Shown: positions 49,066-58,421, counted from the stretch's first letter. The stretch: 64,000 bases of DNA from Streptomyces calvus (GCF_006782915.1 NZ_VCNP01000025.1:1-64000), one strand, 5' to 3'. Made by a program: numbers and translations. Notes: generated by a model from the letters alone, not told the origin.

Positions 49066-50378
49066 TTCCGCTTCTCCGGGTCATCCAGCGCGCCAACCGA
49101 CTTGAGCGCGTTGGCGACGGCTTTCGCGAACACTGTCCCGAGCTTGACGGGTACGGCATTCCCCAGCTGCCGCATCTTCTCTCCCCTTGGCCCGTCGAGG
49201 ATCCAACGGTCTGGGAACGTCATGACTCGGGCCGTCTCACGCACGGTCATATACCGGTATCCGGTTCCGCCGCCGGCATTGACGAAGTTCGGGTCGTCGA
49301 GCTGCATGACGGATTCACCACCCGGCACACCATGCACACCCGCCTTCACGGTCTTCGCGGGCCGATCCAGCACGTTCGGTGTGTGGCCCGTGTACATGCG
49401 GGCTCCAGGCCATCCGATGTGATCGGGGATATCTCCCACTTCGAGCTTCTTCTCGACGGCTTCCTCGGTGACGTACGGAAGCGGCTTGCCCTCGTTCTCG
49501 TCGATTCCCTCGATGGCGTCACGCAGGGTATGCCACGGCTTAAGCTTCAGCTTTTCCTTGACCTTCTTATTCTCATAGTCGAGCTCCGGGAGGTTGGCGA
49601 TGACGCGCTTGCGGACGTTGGCGGGCACGTTCCTGTGTCGCTCCGTCCAATACGGTCCACCTTCGCGCATGGAGTGGATCAGTGACTCTTCGGAGTGGGT
49701 CTCCTTGGGCATGAACTCGCCCCAGTTGACGCCGAGGTCGGCGCGGAACGCGACGATGATTACCCGATTCCGAATCTGGGGTACGCCGTAGTTAGCGGCG
49801 TTGACCGCCATTTCCTTGACGACGTAGCGCTCCGAAAGATCAACTGATTCGTTGGCGATCAGCTTCTCAAGGACGTCGTTGTGGTCTTCCCATGCGGCGC
49901 TCTTGTCGCGCTCCACGAAGGGGAGGGTCAATTCGTTCAGAATGTAATTGAAGTAAGGCCTGAAAGACGGGCGGAGAAGACCGCGAACGTTCTCACAGAT
50001 GACCGCCTTCGGTCTCATTTCTCGAATGGCGCGGAACATTTCTGGGAACATGTTCCGCTTGTCCTCCGTGCCCTTGTGGACTCCACCCAGGCTGAAGGGC
50101 TGGCAGGGCGGCCCGCCCGCGAGAACGTCGACCTCTTCGGTGACGTGGTCGGTGAAGCTGATGTTGCTCACGTCACCGGGGACGAGCGGCCACGGCTTCT
50201 TTGGCTCCTTGGGGTCCGGCGGGTTGTCCCTCAGGGACTGGCACGCCCGCGGGGCCAGCTCATTCACCAAGAGCGGACGGAAGCCCGCAGCGTGCACAGC
50301 CATCGCGAGCCCCCCGCCGCCGGCGAACAACTCGACACAGGTCCCCACCTCTTGGCGTTCTTCTCGCAGCTCAGGCAT
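49062..50378 (-). CDS. DNA (cytosine-5) methyltransferase
   Basis: Methylates cytosine in a specific DNA site. The 438-residue protein has motif I ELFAGGGGLAMAVHAAGF, motif IV GGPPCQPFS with catalytic Cys92, ENV of motif VI, motif VIII QIRNRVIIV and motif X RQLGNAVPVKLG. The target-recognition region is about 225-375. It is divergent from the Eco29kI-like nuclease (about 119 bp apart) and overlaps vsr, so it is the modification half of the cassette. The recognition site cannot be read from sequence; CCGCGG is suggested only through the neighbouring nuclease. Confidence 0.95.
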   Translation of the reverse strand: MPELREERQEVGTCVELFAGGGGLAMAVHAAGFRPLLVNELAPRACQSLRDNPPDPKEPKKPWPLVPGDVSNISFTDHVTEEVDVLAGGPPCQPFSLGGVHKGTEDKRNMFPEMFRAIREMRPKAVICENVRGLLRPSFRPYFNYILNELTLPFVERDKSAAWEDHNDVLEKLIANESVDLSERYVVKEMAVNAANYGVPQIRNRVIIVAFRADLGVNWGEFMPKETHSEESLIHSMREGGPYWTERHRNVPANVRKRVIANLPELDYENKKVKEKLKLKPWHTLRDAIEGIDENEGKPLPYVTEEAVEKKLEVGDIPDHIGWPGARMYTGHTPNVLDRPAKTVKAGVHGVPGGESVMQLDDPNFVNAGGGTGYRYMTVRETARVMTFPDRWILDGPRGEKMRQLGNAVPVKLGTVFAKAVANALKSVGALDDPEKRK

Positions 50379-50497
50379 GCGCGAAGCATACCGCGGAGTT
50401 GGCGATCATCAAGCCACTCCAAGAGAGACGCACCCCATGAACACCAAGGCCACCCGTTAAGGTGACAGCGATCACTTACGGAAGGGGGCCGTTAGTC

Positions 50498-51301
50498 ATG
50501 ACGCTCGGTGACCAGGGGGGCCTGGGCAACTACGCAGAGTTCAAGCTCAGCATCACCCAGGCACTCGGTGACCAGCTGGCGGAACACCTTGCCGCCCTTA
50601 CGAAGGCGCCCCTCACGGCGGAGAACCTGGCGAAGCTCCCACCTCTCAAGGGCGTGTATCAGCTCTACCGCCACGGCAAGCTGGTGTACATCGGCAAGGC
50701 CGACAAGTCACTCCCTCAGCGTTTGTCCAAACACTTGAGGAAGCTGAGCGGTCGCGAGAACACGGACATTGACCAGATCACGTTCACCGCACTATCCGTC
50801 GATGAGGATTTCAACGCCGTTACACCTGAAGAGCTATTGATCAAGAAGCATCAGGGCGACGGCGAGGCGCCCTGGAATTACAACGGCTTCGGTATCAATG
50901 ATCCAGGGAGAGAGCGGGACACGACGTTCTTCGGCCCTGACCATTTCGATCAGTTGTACCCGGCACGCCTGGATTGGGTGATTGACGGGCTTCCCGTCGG
51001 GAACGTCGACCTGAAGAGCCTGCTTCACATCGCGAAGACGAATCTTCCGTACACCTTCCGATACGCCTATTACCGGGACAAGAAGAAGGTCGAGTTTTAC
51101 GCCGGCTTCGAGATAGCTCTCGCAACGTCGGAGATGACCGCTGACGAATTCTTCCAGCTCGTGAGCGCCCAACTGCCGTCGCCTTGGCAGATCACGGTCT
51201 TGCCGGGCTATGTCGTGATGTACCCCGAGAAGCTGCGCTCGAAGAGCGCGCGCAAGTACTACATCGAAGGCGAGTCGTTCCCCCCTGACGACTTGACGTG
51301 A
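50498..51301 (+). CDS. Eco29kI-like GIY-YIG restriction endonuclease
   Basis: Cuts unmodified DNA. The 267-residue protein has the GIY-YIG fold: GVYQLYRHGKLVYIGKAD (GVY 52-54, YIG 64-66), the catalytic arginine region PQRLSKHLRKLSGREN, glutamate in TPEELLIKKH and WNYNGFGINDPGRERD. These match the Eco29kI family, whose founder cuts CCGCGG beside a C5 methylase. ATG 50498 has GGAAGGGGG about 9 nt upstream. GTG 50462 has no such site and would bring in a rare TTA codon. The C-terminal 110 residues extend beyond typical Eco29kI. Confidence 0.85.
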   Translation: MTLGDQGGLGNYAEFKLSITQALGDQLAEHLAALTKAPLTAENLAKLPPLKGVYQLYRHGKLVYIGKADKSLPQRLSKHLRKLSGRENTDIDQITFTALSVDEDFNAVTPEELLIKKHQGDGEAPWNYNGFGINDPGRERDTTFFGPDHFDQLYPARLDWVIDGLPVGNVDLKSLLHIAKTNLPYTFRYAYYRDKKKVEFYAGFEIALATSEMTADEFFQLVSAQLPSPWQITVLPGYVVMYPEKLRSKSARKYYIEGESFPPDDLT

Positions 51302-51725
51302 CAAGACGAAGAGAGCCCGCCCACGCCTGTTGCCGTGAGCGGGACACAATGCGTTACGAGTTGGCATTCAGCCATAAAGGATGACGGCGGCGGCCGCAGC
51401 AGCCTGGCTGCAGCTATTTGAGTTGGTCAAGTGCGGCAAGGACAAGGCCAGCCAGGGCGCCGACCTTGCAGAGCACTAGTCAGCCTGACTTGCATGGCGC
51501 GCAGTGGTATGGAGCCCTGCGATCGCCTCGTGCTGGCGGCGACCGGCAAGTTGGGTCAGGGCAGCCGCGGAGTGGTGACCGACGCACCGCGTCGCTCCAG
51601 CGAGGCGTCCAACTCGGCGGCCAGGCCCGCGACTCCTGCGTGTCCTCACGGGGCCAGCCGCTGGCAAGCATCTTGCCTGTTGAATATCTTCACAAGACGC
51701 ACACGTTTGGCGATATGGTGACGTC
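51302..51725. other. Intergenic region before the ATPase-nuclease-helicase operon
   Basis: No gene in 424 bp. The last 60 bp are A+T-richer (TTGCCTGTTGAATATCTTCA near 51672), probably the operon promoter, though I cannot fix the boxes. Short complementary runs (GCCCGC...GCGGG, 51317-51343) may be a weak terminator for the nuclease gene. Confidence 0.4.
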
Positions 51726-53288
51726 ATGCCTTCGGTGACTCACTCCCTCGGTAGTCCTGGCCAGGTGACGTTGGGTCAGCGCTGGCAAGAGGAAGTGCCA
51801 GTGGACGGCAGTGTTGAACTGCCTCCGGACCGGCGGGCCCTCGACGGCCTGGGACGGAACCACTCTCTGCACACCGCCCTCGCAGACCTGGTCGACAACT
51901 CGATCGACGCGGAAGCGAGCCATGTACTGATCCGGTTTGTCCGCAAAGACGGCCGACTCCGCGGGCTGTACGTGGTTGACAACGGCAAGGGCATGAGTGC
52001 CGCGCGCATCAACGTCGCCATGACTCTCGGCGGGCGTCGAGAGTACTCCGAAAAGGACCTTGGAAGCTTTGGGATCGGGCTTAAGGCAGCTTCATTCAGC
52101 AACGCAAAGCTCGTGACCGTCTTGTCATGCGCAGCGGGGCATGCACCGGTAGGCCGGCGCCTGGAAGCCGATCCCAACAAGCGGGGGTTCCACTGCGACG
52201 TCGTCGCCGAGGCCTTCGCCAAGTCGGAGCTGTCCCGCCGTTGGGGCATACCCTGGTCCGGTACGGGAACGATCGTGCGTTGGGACGAGGTCTTCGGCTT
52301 TCCAGTCACGGACGATCCCACGCGTGTTGAGGAATTCATCACCAGGTCGATGACAGAGATCATCAACCACTTGGGGCTGACCCTGCATCGCGTCATCGAG
52401 GAGGGTCGCATCGAGATCTTTCTGGACGTTGAAGACGTCGACCACGAGCTGGTGGGTCCGCGCTCGCGCGTGGACGCGATTAATCCCTTCGGCTACGCCA
52501 GAACCGGAAAGGCGGGCTACCCGAAGAATCTGGTCGCCCGGCACGGTGACTTGCAAGTGGTTTTCAAGTGTCATATCTGGCCGCCACGATCGCGAATCCT
52601 TGAGTTCAACCTCGCCAAGGGCGCGGAGAAGCACCAAGGGCTGTTCTTCTACCGGCGTGGCCGGCTCCTTCAAGCAGGCGGCAGCTGGGATGGGGTCAGC
52701 GTCGCGGTCCGCGAGCGACAGCTGGCACGGGTCGAGGTCGACATCGACGGGCTGCCACCCGGGCTTCTCGCGATGAATCCGGAGAAGTCTCGTGTCCAAG
52801 TTGGCCCGGATTTCGCTCCGTTGGCCGCCTCCGCAGTGGCTGACGACGGAGCTACGTTCGCCGACTATCTGACGGACGCCGAGGAGCGCTTCAGGGAGTC
52901 CCGCAAGCGACGGCGGGCACGCAAGTCGATGATCCCGCCGGGCAAGGGCTTCGCGCCGCAACTGAAGCGCGCGATCCGAGACGAGATACCGATGCAGGAC
53001 CATCAGGCGCCCATCACGATGCGTTGGACACGCTTCGATCGCGCGCACAGGGACGATTTCTTCCGCGTAGACCGCGCCGACCGGGTGCTGTGGCTCAACG
53101 AGCGCTTCAGGCCACCGGCGAAGAGTGGGCGCCGTGGTTCGAACGACGCCTCGCTGTTGAAGTCTCTTCTGTACCTCCTCATGGAGCAGGCCTTCACTGG
53201 CGAGTATCTCGGGGTCCGCGACCGAGACAACATCGAGCTGTGGCAGGAGATCTTGAGCATGGCGGCGAAGGTGGACGTGGGTGAGTGA
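51726..53288 (+). CDS. GHKL ATPase of the MutL/MORC-like restriction-associated group
   Basis: A 520-residue protein with a GHKL nucleotide site: N-box ALADLVDNSIDAEA (Asn58), VVDNGKGM (residues 83-90) and lid GSFGIGLKAASFSNA (113-127), then a transducer-like domain (GLFFYRRGRLLQAGG, LPPGLLAMNPEKSRVQV). These ATPases clamp onto DNA and have been predicted, from neighbourhoods, to act in restriction systems. There is no MutL C-terminal nuclease motif. Its stop overlaps the next gene. ATG 51726 has a poor ribosome-binding site. Confidence 0.92.
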   Translation: MPSVTHSLGSPGQVTLGQRWQEEVPVDGSVELPPDRRALDGLGRNHSLHTALADLVDNSIDAEASHVLIRFVRKDGRLRGLYVVDNGKGMSAARINVAMTLGGRREYSEKDLGSFGIGLKAASFSNAKLVTVLSCAAGHAPVGRRLEADPNKRGFHCDVVAEAFAKSELSRRWGIPWSGTGTIVRWDEVFGFPVTDDPTRVEEFITRSMTEIINHLGLTLHRVIEEGRIEIFLDVEDVDHELVGPRSRVDAINPFGYARTGKAGYPKNLVARHGDLQVVFKCHIWPPRSRILEFNLAKGAEKHQGLFFYRRGRLLQAGGSWDGVSVAVRERQLARVEVDIDGLPPGLLAMNPEKSRVQVGPDFAPLAASAVADDGATFADYLTDAEERFRESRKRRRARKSMIPPGKGFAPQLKRAIRDEIPMQDHQAPITMRWTRFDRAHRDDFFRVDRADRVLWLNERFRPPAKSGRRGSNDASLLKSLLYLLMEQAFTGEYLGVRDRDNIELWQEILSMAAKVDVGE

Positions 53289-54264
53289 CAACCGCCATCT
53301 AGATCCGGAGAACTTCGCGGAGGCCCTGTCCCTCGGTGTGCCCTTCGAACACCCGATTGCGGGCCACCCGAGACTGAGCATCTTCATCAACCCCAGTCGC
53401 CGGGAGATCGGACTGCGAGCACCGCGGGCCTCACGGGAGGGGAAGATCGAGACAGGCCTAACTCACGTTCGGTGCCGGTCGGTGTTGCTCGCCGGCAGAC
53501 AGCACATCGAGATAGTCGTCGACGAACCCGACAAGTTCGCCGAAGGCTACGCGATCTTGTGCCTCGTGGCAGACCGGATCCAACTTGCCGGCCGCAGCGT
53601 CTCAGCAGCCGTCACGGAGACCATCCGCTCCCTCGGGAAGCTACTTCGCGGACCAGGGGCCCTCTCGCCCGAACGCGAGGTCGGCTTGTTCGGCGAACTA
53701 GTAACACTCAGGTGCTTGATCGGCTACCTCGGGTCGGAAGATGCTGTGGGGGGATGGCTCGGGCCCGTCGCTGAGGAGCACGACTTCAGCCTGCGAGAGA
53801 TCGATCTTGAGGTAAAGTCCACTCTCTCGGAGAACCGCGAACATTGGATATCTAGCCTCACCCAGCTCGTGCCAACGGTTGACAAACCTTTGTGGCTGGT
53901 CTCGCATCAATTCACCGGTGCCGGACCCGGCGAAGGCAAGACGCTTGCCGAGCTCGTCGCAGAGGTACGAGCGGCGCTGGGCGGCGCCGTCTTGGCGGAC
54001 TTCGATCGCCGACTGACAGCTGCTGGCTGGCGCGAGGCTCCAGCGAAGGTCAGCGGAAGGCGCTTCCGCTCCCGAACCCCACCGGTTCTCTATCTGGTCG
54101 ACGAGACCTTTCCTCGCCTCACTCCAGCGAGTTTGGCCAGCTCTGGCGTCCATATGTCCTCCATCACCGAGGTTCGCTACCGGCTCGACCTCTCAGCAGT
54201 GCCGCACAGTCACCACACTCCCTCCTACCTACGATCGGCCCTCGCCTCCGGAGGAACCGTATGA
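53281..54264 (+). CDS. PD-(D/E)XK motif protein (DUF4420-type)
   Basis: A 327-residue protein with a nuclease-like core: GLFGELVTLRCLI (Glu139), then EHDFSLREIDLEVKST with Asp168 and E-V-K at 177-179, giving the E...D...ExK arrangement of restriction nucleases. The N-terminal half is beta-rich (ARLSIFINPSRREIGLRAP-type). GTG 53281 overlaps the ATPase stop by 8 nt and its own stop overlaps the Z1 start (ATGA). The three products are therefore made together and likely act as one complex. Confidence 0.9.
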   Translation: MSDNRHLDPENFAEALSLGVPFEHPIAGHPRLSIFINPSRREIGLRAPRASREGKIETGLTHVRCRSVLLAGRQHIEIVVDEPDKFAEGYAILCLVADRIQLAGRSVSAAVTETIRSLGKLLRGPGALSPEREVGLFGELVTLRCLIGYLGSEDAVGGWLGPVAEEHDFSLREIDLEVKSTLSENREHWISSLTQLVPTVDKPLWLVSHQFTGAGPGEGKTLAELVAEVRAALGGAVLADFDRRLTAAGWREAPAKVSGRRFRSRTPPVLYLVDETFPRLTPASLASSGVHMSSITEVRYRLDLSAVPHSHHTPSYLRSALASGGTV

Positions 54265-57104
54265 ATCTAGCCGATGCCTACCTCGGCGCCTTGAAGATGA
54301 TGGAAAGCACCGGTCCCCGTCCTCTGCGCCAGGCTGCCGCTTTCATTGCCGAAAGTCCCGCAATGGTGGAAGAGGCCGAGCTACGCACCCACTTGGCAGC
54401 AGCCGACCCGAACGACGAGTTGCGTCGCGCGCTAAGTCTGCGCCTAGCCACATTTGATCATCAGTCTGAGGACGCTGCCTGGACGGAAAACACCGCCCCC
54501 AACACACGCGAGCGCCGCGAGGTCGTGCTACGCATGCTCGACGTCGAGGAGGCGACCGCAGCCCTGCTGGGTGACCTCATCCCCATTGCCAACCTTGAGG
54601 AGCCCATCGTCATCGCCGACGAGTGGACGCCCTGGTACACAGAGGACATCAAACGTAGCCGGGACTTCTACTGGCAGCACTACTCCGAGTCCCTTCAGGC
54701 CGCCCCCCATTTGGACCCGAAGGCAATCACGGCGCTGGACAAGGCCACGGATAGCGTGGTGGAAAGGCTGGCGAATCCGACCGCAGCCGATGCCTACCAG
54801 GCCAAGGGCCTCGTGGTGGGCTACGTCCAAAGCGGAAAGACCGCCAACTTCACCGGCGTCATCGCCAAGGCCATCGATGCTGGCTACCGATTGATCATCG
54901 TCCTCAGCGGAACCACGGACCTGCTACGGACACAGACGCAACGCCGCCTGGATATGGAACTCGTCGGCCAGGAGAACATCCTCAGAGGCGTCAAACCGGA
55001 CGACGACGCGGCATTGGACGCCACGGACTATGTCAGGGACGACCCGGACTGGGACCGTTTCGTCCGACACGGCGTGCGGCCATCGGACGGGGGCGGTTCG
55101 GACCTCTATCGGCTGACGAAGAAGTCTTTCGACTACAAGAGCCTGGAACTCGGCATCTCCGCGCTGGACTTCCCCAAGCGGGAACGGCACCTGCCCTTCT
55201 TCCATCCGGCCAATCTCTTCGCCGGAGACACACGCCTGGCGGTGGTGAAGAAGAACAGCACAGTCCTCAAGAAACTCGTCGCGGACCTCAACAAGATCAC
55301 GACACGTCTCGAAGAGGTTCCCACCCTGATCATCGACGACGAGTCCGATCAGGCCTCCGTCAACACCAGTAAGCCCAAGCCGCTCACGGCCGAGGAGAAG
55401 AAGAAGCGCTCCGCTATCAACCGTCACATAGCGGAACTATTGAAGATGCTACCCCGGGCGCAGTACGTCGGATACACGGCCACTCCTTTCGCCAACGTAT
55501 TCATCGACCCGAACGACGCCGAGGACATCTTCCCCAAGAACTTCCTAATCGCCTTGCCCCCGGGCCCTGGCTACATGGGCGCGCGTGACTTCCACGATCT
55601 CAACCTCGACATCCCTCTCGACGAGCGCACCGAGGACAACTCCGCCGAGAAGGCGCACGTGCGCATCGTGAACAAAGACGAAAACGAGCAGGTTTCCGAT
55701 CTCCAGCAGGCGCTTGACACATTCGTCCTCACCGGTGCGGTCAAGCTCTACCGTGAGAGTCTCGACCTCGGCGCGTTCCGCCATCACACCATGCTCTACC
55801 ACGTAGCGATGCAGAAGGAAGCCCACCGCGAACAGCGCGCAAGAATCAAGGAAATGTGGGACCGTTCCGGATATCGCTCTGCATCGTGTTTCGAACGACT
55901 GCGGGACCTTTACGACAGAGATATCCTTCCGGTTACGAGACGTCCAGACGGTGGCGCAGCGCCGTCGACATTCGACGAGATCGTCCCATTCATCGGCGAC
56001 GCGGTTAACCGCATCGGGCAAACCGGCCACCCAGTCCTTGTGGTAAACAGCGACAAGATCGAGGGAGAAGAGCTTGACTTCGCGACAACACCGCACATCT
56101 GGAGGGTCCTCGTCGGAGGTAACAAGCTCGCCCGCGGCTTCACCGTGGAGGGTTTGACCGTCTCCTACTATCTGCGCCGATCCCGGCAGGCCGACACCAT
56201 GATGCAAATGGGTCGCTGGTTCGGATACCGTGCTGGCTACCGCGACCTGGTGCGCTTGTACACCACCCAAGCGCTGTACGACGAATTTGAGGACATCTGT
56301 CAGGACGAGGAGTTCTTCCGCGACGAACTACGCCAATACGCTCCGCTTGGGGCCGACGGTTTGCCGCAGATCACACCGAGCCAGATCCCGCCGCTCGTCG
56401 CCCAGCACCACCCGAAGATCAAGCCCACCGCCGCCAACAAAATGTACAACGCACGGGTGGAACAACGGCGAACACCGATGAAGGAGCCGAGCAGTGGCTA
56501 CCCTCTCATCTCCGACAAGACGTTGCTGGAGCAGAACACCAAGGCATTCTTGCCACTCCTCTCGTCTGCGGTTGACCACCCGCAGGTGTTCGAATTGGAC
56601 GGCCGCCCCATCAACGTCCTCAGCACTCAGGTGACCAATGAGGATTTGGTCTCGATCCTGAGCCAACTCCAATGGGCGAAGGAGGACTCGTTCCGCCCCG
56701 ACCTAAACTTCCTTCGCCAAGCAAAGCCCGACATGATCGCGGACTGGCACGTCATTCTGCCCCAGCTCAAGGGGCAGGACGCCCAGGTGACCATTGATGG
56801 CTTCGGACCGCTCAGCATCCACCGTCGTCGGGTCATCAACGGAAAGCTCCAAGCCAAGTCACAACCGGATGACCGATCCCTCGTCCAGCCAATCGCGAAC
56901 CACCCAGGGTCTACACGCGGCGGCATGTTGCTCTACCCCATGGTGCCCAAAGACGCGGCCGTACAGGACGAGCTGTCTGCCGGCGATGTGGTCATGGCCT
57001 TTACGCTCTTCCTCCCTCAGGCCTCGGGAGCAACGGACGGGAAGCTCATCACCTGGACCACCAAAGATTCCTCACTTCCTGGCTACGCTCTCGTCTCCGT
57101 GTGA
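54261..57104 (+). CDS. Z1-type superfamily 2 helicase
   Basis: A 947-residue protein. Residues 1-170 are a helical extension; motif I is GYVQSGKTANFTGV (Lys193), motif II TLIIDDESDQASV (D-E-S-D in place of DEAD) and motif III-like YVGYTATPFANVFI. Motifs V-VI are GNKLARGFTVEGLTVSYYLRRSRQADTMMQMGRWFGYR. The C-terminal 300 residues have no known domain. Z1 proteins occur with MutL-like ATPases in predicted restriction systems. ATG 54261 has GGAGGAACCGT just upstream. The longer frame from 53892 overlaps the nuclease gene and is a shadow. Confidence 0.93.
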   Translation: MNLADAYLGALKMMESTGPRPLRQAAAFIAESPAMVEEAELRTHLAAADPNDELRRALSLRLATFDHQSEDAAWTENTAPNTRERREVVLRMLDVEEATAALLGDLIPIANLEEPIVIADEWTPWYTEDIKRSRDFYWQHYSESLQAAPHLDPKAITALDKATDSVVERLANPTAADAYQAKGLVVGYVQSGKTANFTGVIAKAIDAGYRLIIVLSGTTDLLRTQTQRRLDMELVGQENILRGVKPDDDAALDATDYVRDDPDWDRFVRHGVRPSDGGGSDLYRLTKKSFDYKSLELGISALDFPKRERHLPFFHPANLFAGDTRLAVVKKNSTVLKKLVADLNKITTRLEEVPTLIIDDESDQASVNTSKPKPLTAEEKKKRSAINRHIAELLKMLPRAQYVGYTATPFANVFIDPNDAEDIFPKNFLIALPPGPGYMGARDFHDLNLDIPLDERTEDNSAEKAHVRIVNKDENEQVSDLQQALDTFVLTGAVKLYRESLDLGAFRHHTMLYHVAMQKEAHREQRARIKEMWDRSGYRSASCFERLRDLYDRDILPVTRRPDGGAAPSTFDEIVPFIGDAVNRIGQTGHPVLVVNSDKIEGEELDFATTPHIWRVLVGGNKLARGFTVEGLTVSYYLRRSRQADTMMQMGRWFGYRAGYRDLVRLYTTQALYDEFEDICQDEEFFRDELRQYAPLGADGLPQITPSQIPPLVAQHHPKIKPTAANKMYNARVEQRRTPMKEPSSGYPLISDKTLLEQNTKAFLPLLSSAVDHPQVFELDGRPINVLSTQVTNEDLVSILSQLQWAKEDSFRPDLNFLRQAKPDMIADWHVILPQLKGQDAQVTIDGFGPLSIHRRRVINGKLQAKSQPDDRSLVQPIANHPGSTRGGMLLYPMVPKDAAVQDELSAGDVVMAFTLFLPQASGATDGKLITWTTKDSSLPGYALVSV

Positions 57105-57344
57105 AGCAACCGCTTTGGAACGTCATGAAAAGTCTGCAGGTCTCGGCGAGCTACGAGCATCGATTGCCGAGGCCTGCCGATGAGCATGCTCGGCTCACCA
57201 CTTCGCTGGCCCTGCCAGCGACACGGGTGGCTGGTGACGATCTGCGATCGTGCCCGACCAAAGCTCGTGGACCATCGGTGGACGGGGAATTACCCAAAGC
57301 CGCCGCGTGGCCCCCTGACCTGCGGGAATCCTGAACAGTGCAAT

Positions 57345-57459
57345 GGCCTCCGGAGCCGTGTGCGCAGGTTCGAATCCTGCCGGGGGCACCCTGCATGAGG
57401 TGCCCAAAGACCCCGTCACCAGCGGAAACGCTGAGGCCGGGGTCTTCGCGTATGTGCAG
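57345..57459. repeat. attR: right 115-bp direct repeat
   Basis: 57345-57391 is identical to 33972-34018 in the tRNA-Arg gene; 57392-57459 continues with three mismatches. The preceding bases (CAGTGCAAT) do not rebuild the 5' half of a tRNA, so this is a 3' fragment and marks the end of the element. The 57105-57344 stretch holds no gene; TCGCTGG/CCAGCGA (57206-57224) can form a small hairpin. Confidence 0.93.
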
Positions 57460-57944
57460 ACGTGTGCAGACGTGTGCAGTCCGGTGCGGCCGTCTGTGGC
57501 CGTATGTGGCCGTATGTCGCGGTCTGTGAACGACGCGCGCAAGGATCTTGGACGCCGCCCGCGGTGGGGAACCAGGCGGGCGGGCTCGTGGTCATGGCGT
57601 GGCCTTCGCGCCGGGAGCCGGCGGGCGGGGGGTGTGGGGGCAAAAAACAGTCCCCGGTAGTGCTGCACGTGTCCTGGAGTTTCAGTCGTCACTGTCACTC
57701 CGGTATCGCGCCGGCTTGCCGGGGGCCTGGGCCACATCCTGTCCGGGTCACTCCGCCGACTAGACGTCCTGATCGACTTTGTGACTCTTTCGGTGTTGCG
57801 GCTTATTAATCAGGTTAGGCAGGTTGCGGGTCGAGTCAAGAGGCTTGGGGGGATTTTTCCGGCGTCCGTGGGTGAAGGTGCGGGACCGTGCTGTGGGCGG
57901 GATCTTGGGACGTTGTTGCGGGTGAGGCGGTTCGGTCCTGGCGA
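57460..57944. other. Chromosomal intergenic region right of attR
   Basis: No gene found. It starts with short tandem repeats (GTGTGCAGAC-type and GGCCGTAT twice, 57455-57525). An A+T-richer stretch with GTGACTCTTTCGGTGTTGCG lies near 57780. The promoter of the next rightward gene is not here, since the next gene converges on this region. Confidence 0.4.
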
Positions 57945-58358
57945 TCAATGAACGGGGTCGGTCGCACGGCTGCTCTCAGCGCCGGTGTCTGGTGTTGAGG
58001 TGTGCGCTCCCCAGTCCCACAGGGCCTGGAGGACGGGGCCGAGGCGGTGGCCGTTCGGGGTGAGTGCGTAGCGCACGCGCGGCGGCCAGCCCGGTCGGCG
58101 GTTGCGCTCGACGACTCCGGCCTCGACGAGCTGCGCCAAGCGGTCGGACAGCACCTTGTCCGACAACCTGGGCAGGGCCGCGCGCAGGTCGCTGTAGGAG
58201 CGGTCGCCGCGCAGCAGTTCGCGGATCACCAGTGTCGTCCAGCGGCCGTGCAGGGCCGCCAGCGTGATTTCCACCGGGCAGTCGGGGGTGGGGGCGGTGA
58301 CGTGTGCGCGTGGGTCGTCGGGGAGTCCTGCCGGGTGACCAACTGTTCGGTGAGTCAC
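57945..58358 (-). CDS. HxlR-family transcriptional regulator
   Basis: A 137-residue winged-helix regulator: CPVEITLAALHGRWTTLVIRELLRGDRSYSDLRAALPRLSDKVLSDRLAQLVEAGVVER then RVRYALTPNGHRLGPVLQALWDWGAHT, the classic HxlR sequence with its N-terminal cysteine. GTG 58358 has AGGAGG 7 nt upstream; the longer open frame covers the divergent gene and is a shadow. It shares a 63-bp divergent promoter with the SnoaL-like gene and probably controls it. Confidence 0.93.
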   Translation of the reverse strand: MTHRTVGHPAGLPDDPRAHVTAPTPDCPVEITLAALHGRWTTLVIRELLRGDRSYSDLRAALPRLSDKVLSDRLAQLVEAGVVERNRRPGWPPRVRYALTPNGHRLGPVLQALWDWGAHTSTPDTGAESSRATDPVH

Positions 58359-58421
58359 GGGATCGCCTCCTAGCGTGTGGGGCACTTCGATTCTCCCGGC
58401 CCGGAAGGACGTCTGTCGATC

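Larger units (their letters stand above)
34019..57391. mobile_element. Actinomycete integrative and conjugative element (AICE) in tRNA-Arg, about 23.4 kb
   Basis: Bounded by the 47-bp exact repeat of the tRNA-Arg 3' end. It encodes a tyrosine integrase, excisionase, RepSA-like initiator, FtsK/TraB-like translocase and small Spd proteins, the set that defines AICEs such as pSAM2. Cargo is a regulatory module (42.7-45.9 kb) and a restriction/defence cassette (46.5-57.1 kb). Backbone operons run leftward from 41.3 kb to int. All backbone genes read intact, so excision and transfer are plausible. Confidence 0.93.

Noticed and set aside
50379..50497. Possible control (C) protein gene between methylase and nuclease
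   Set aside because: The gap is only about 119 bp and has no open frame with an HTH.
57341..57391. Second tRNA-Arg gene
   Set aside because: Only the anticodon-loop to 3'-end part is present; no acceptor 5' strand or D arm precedes it.
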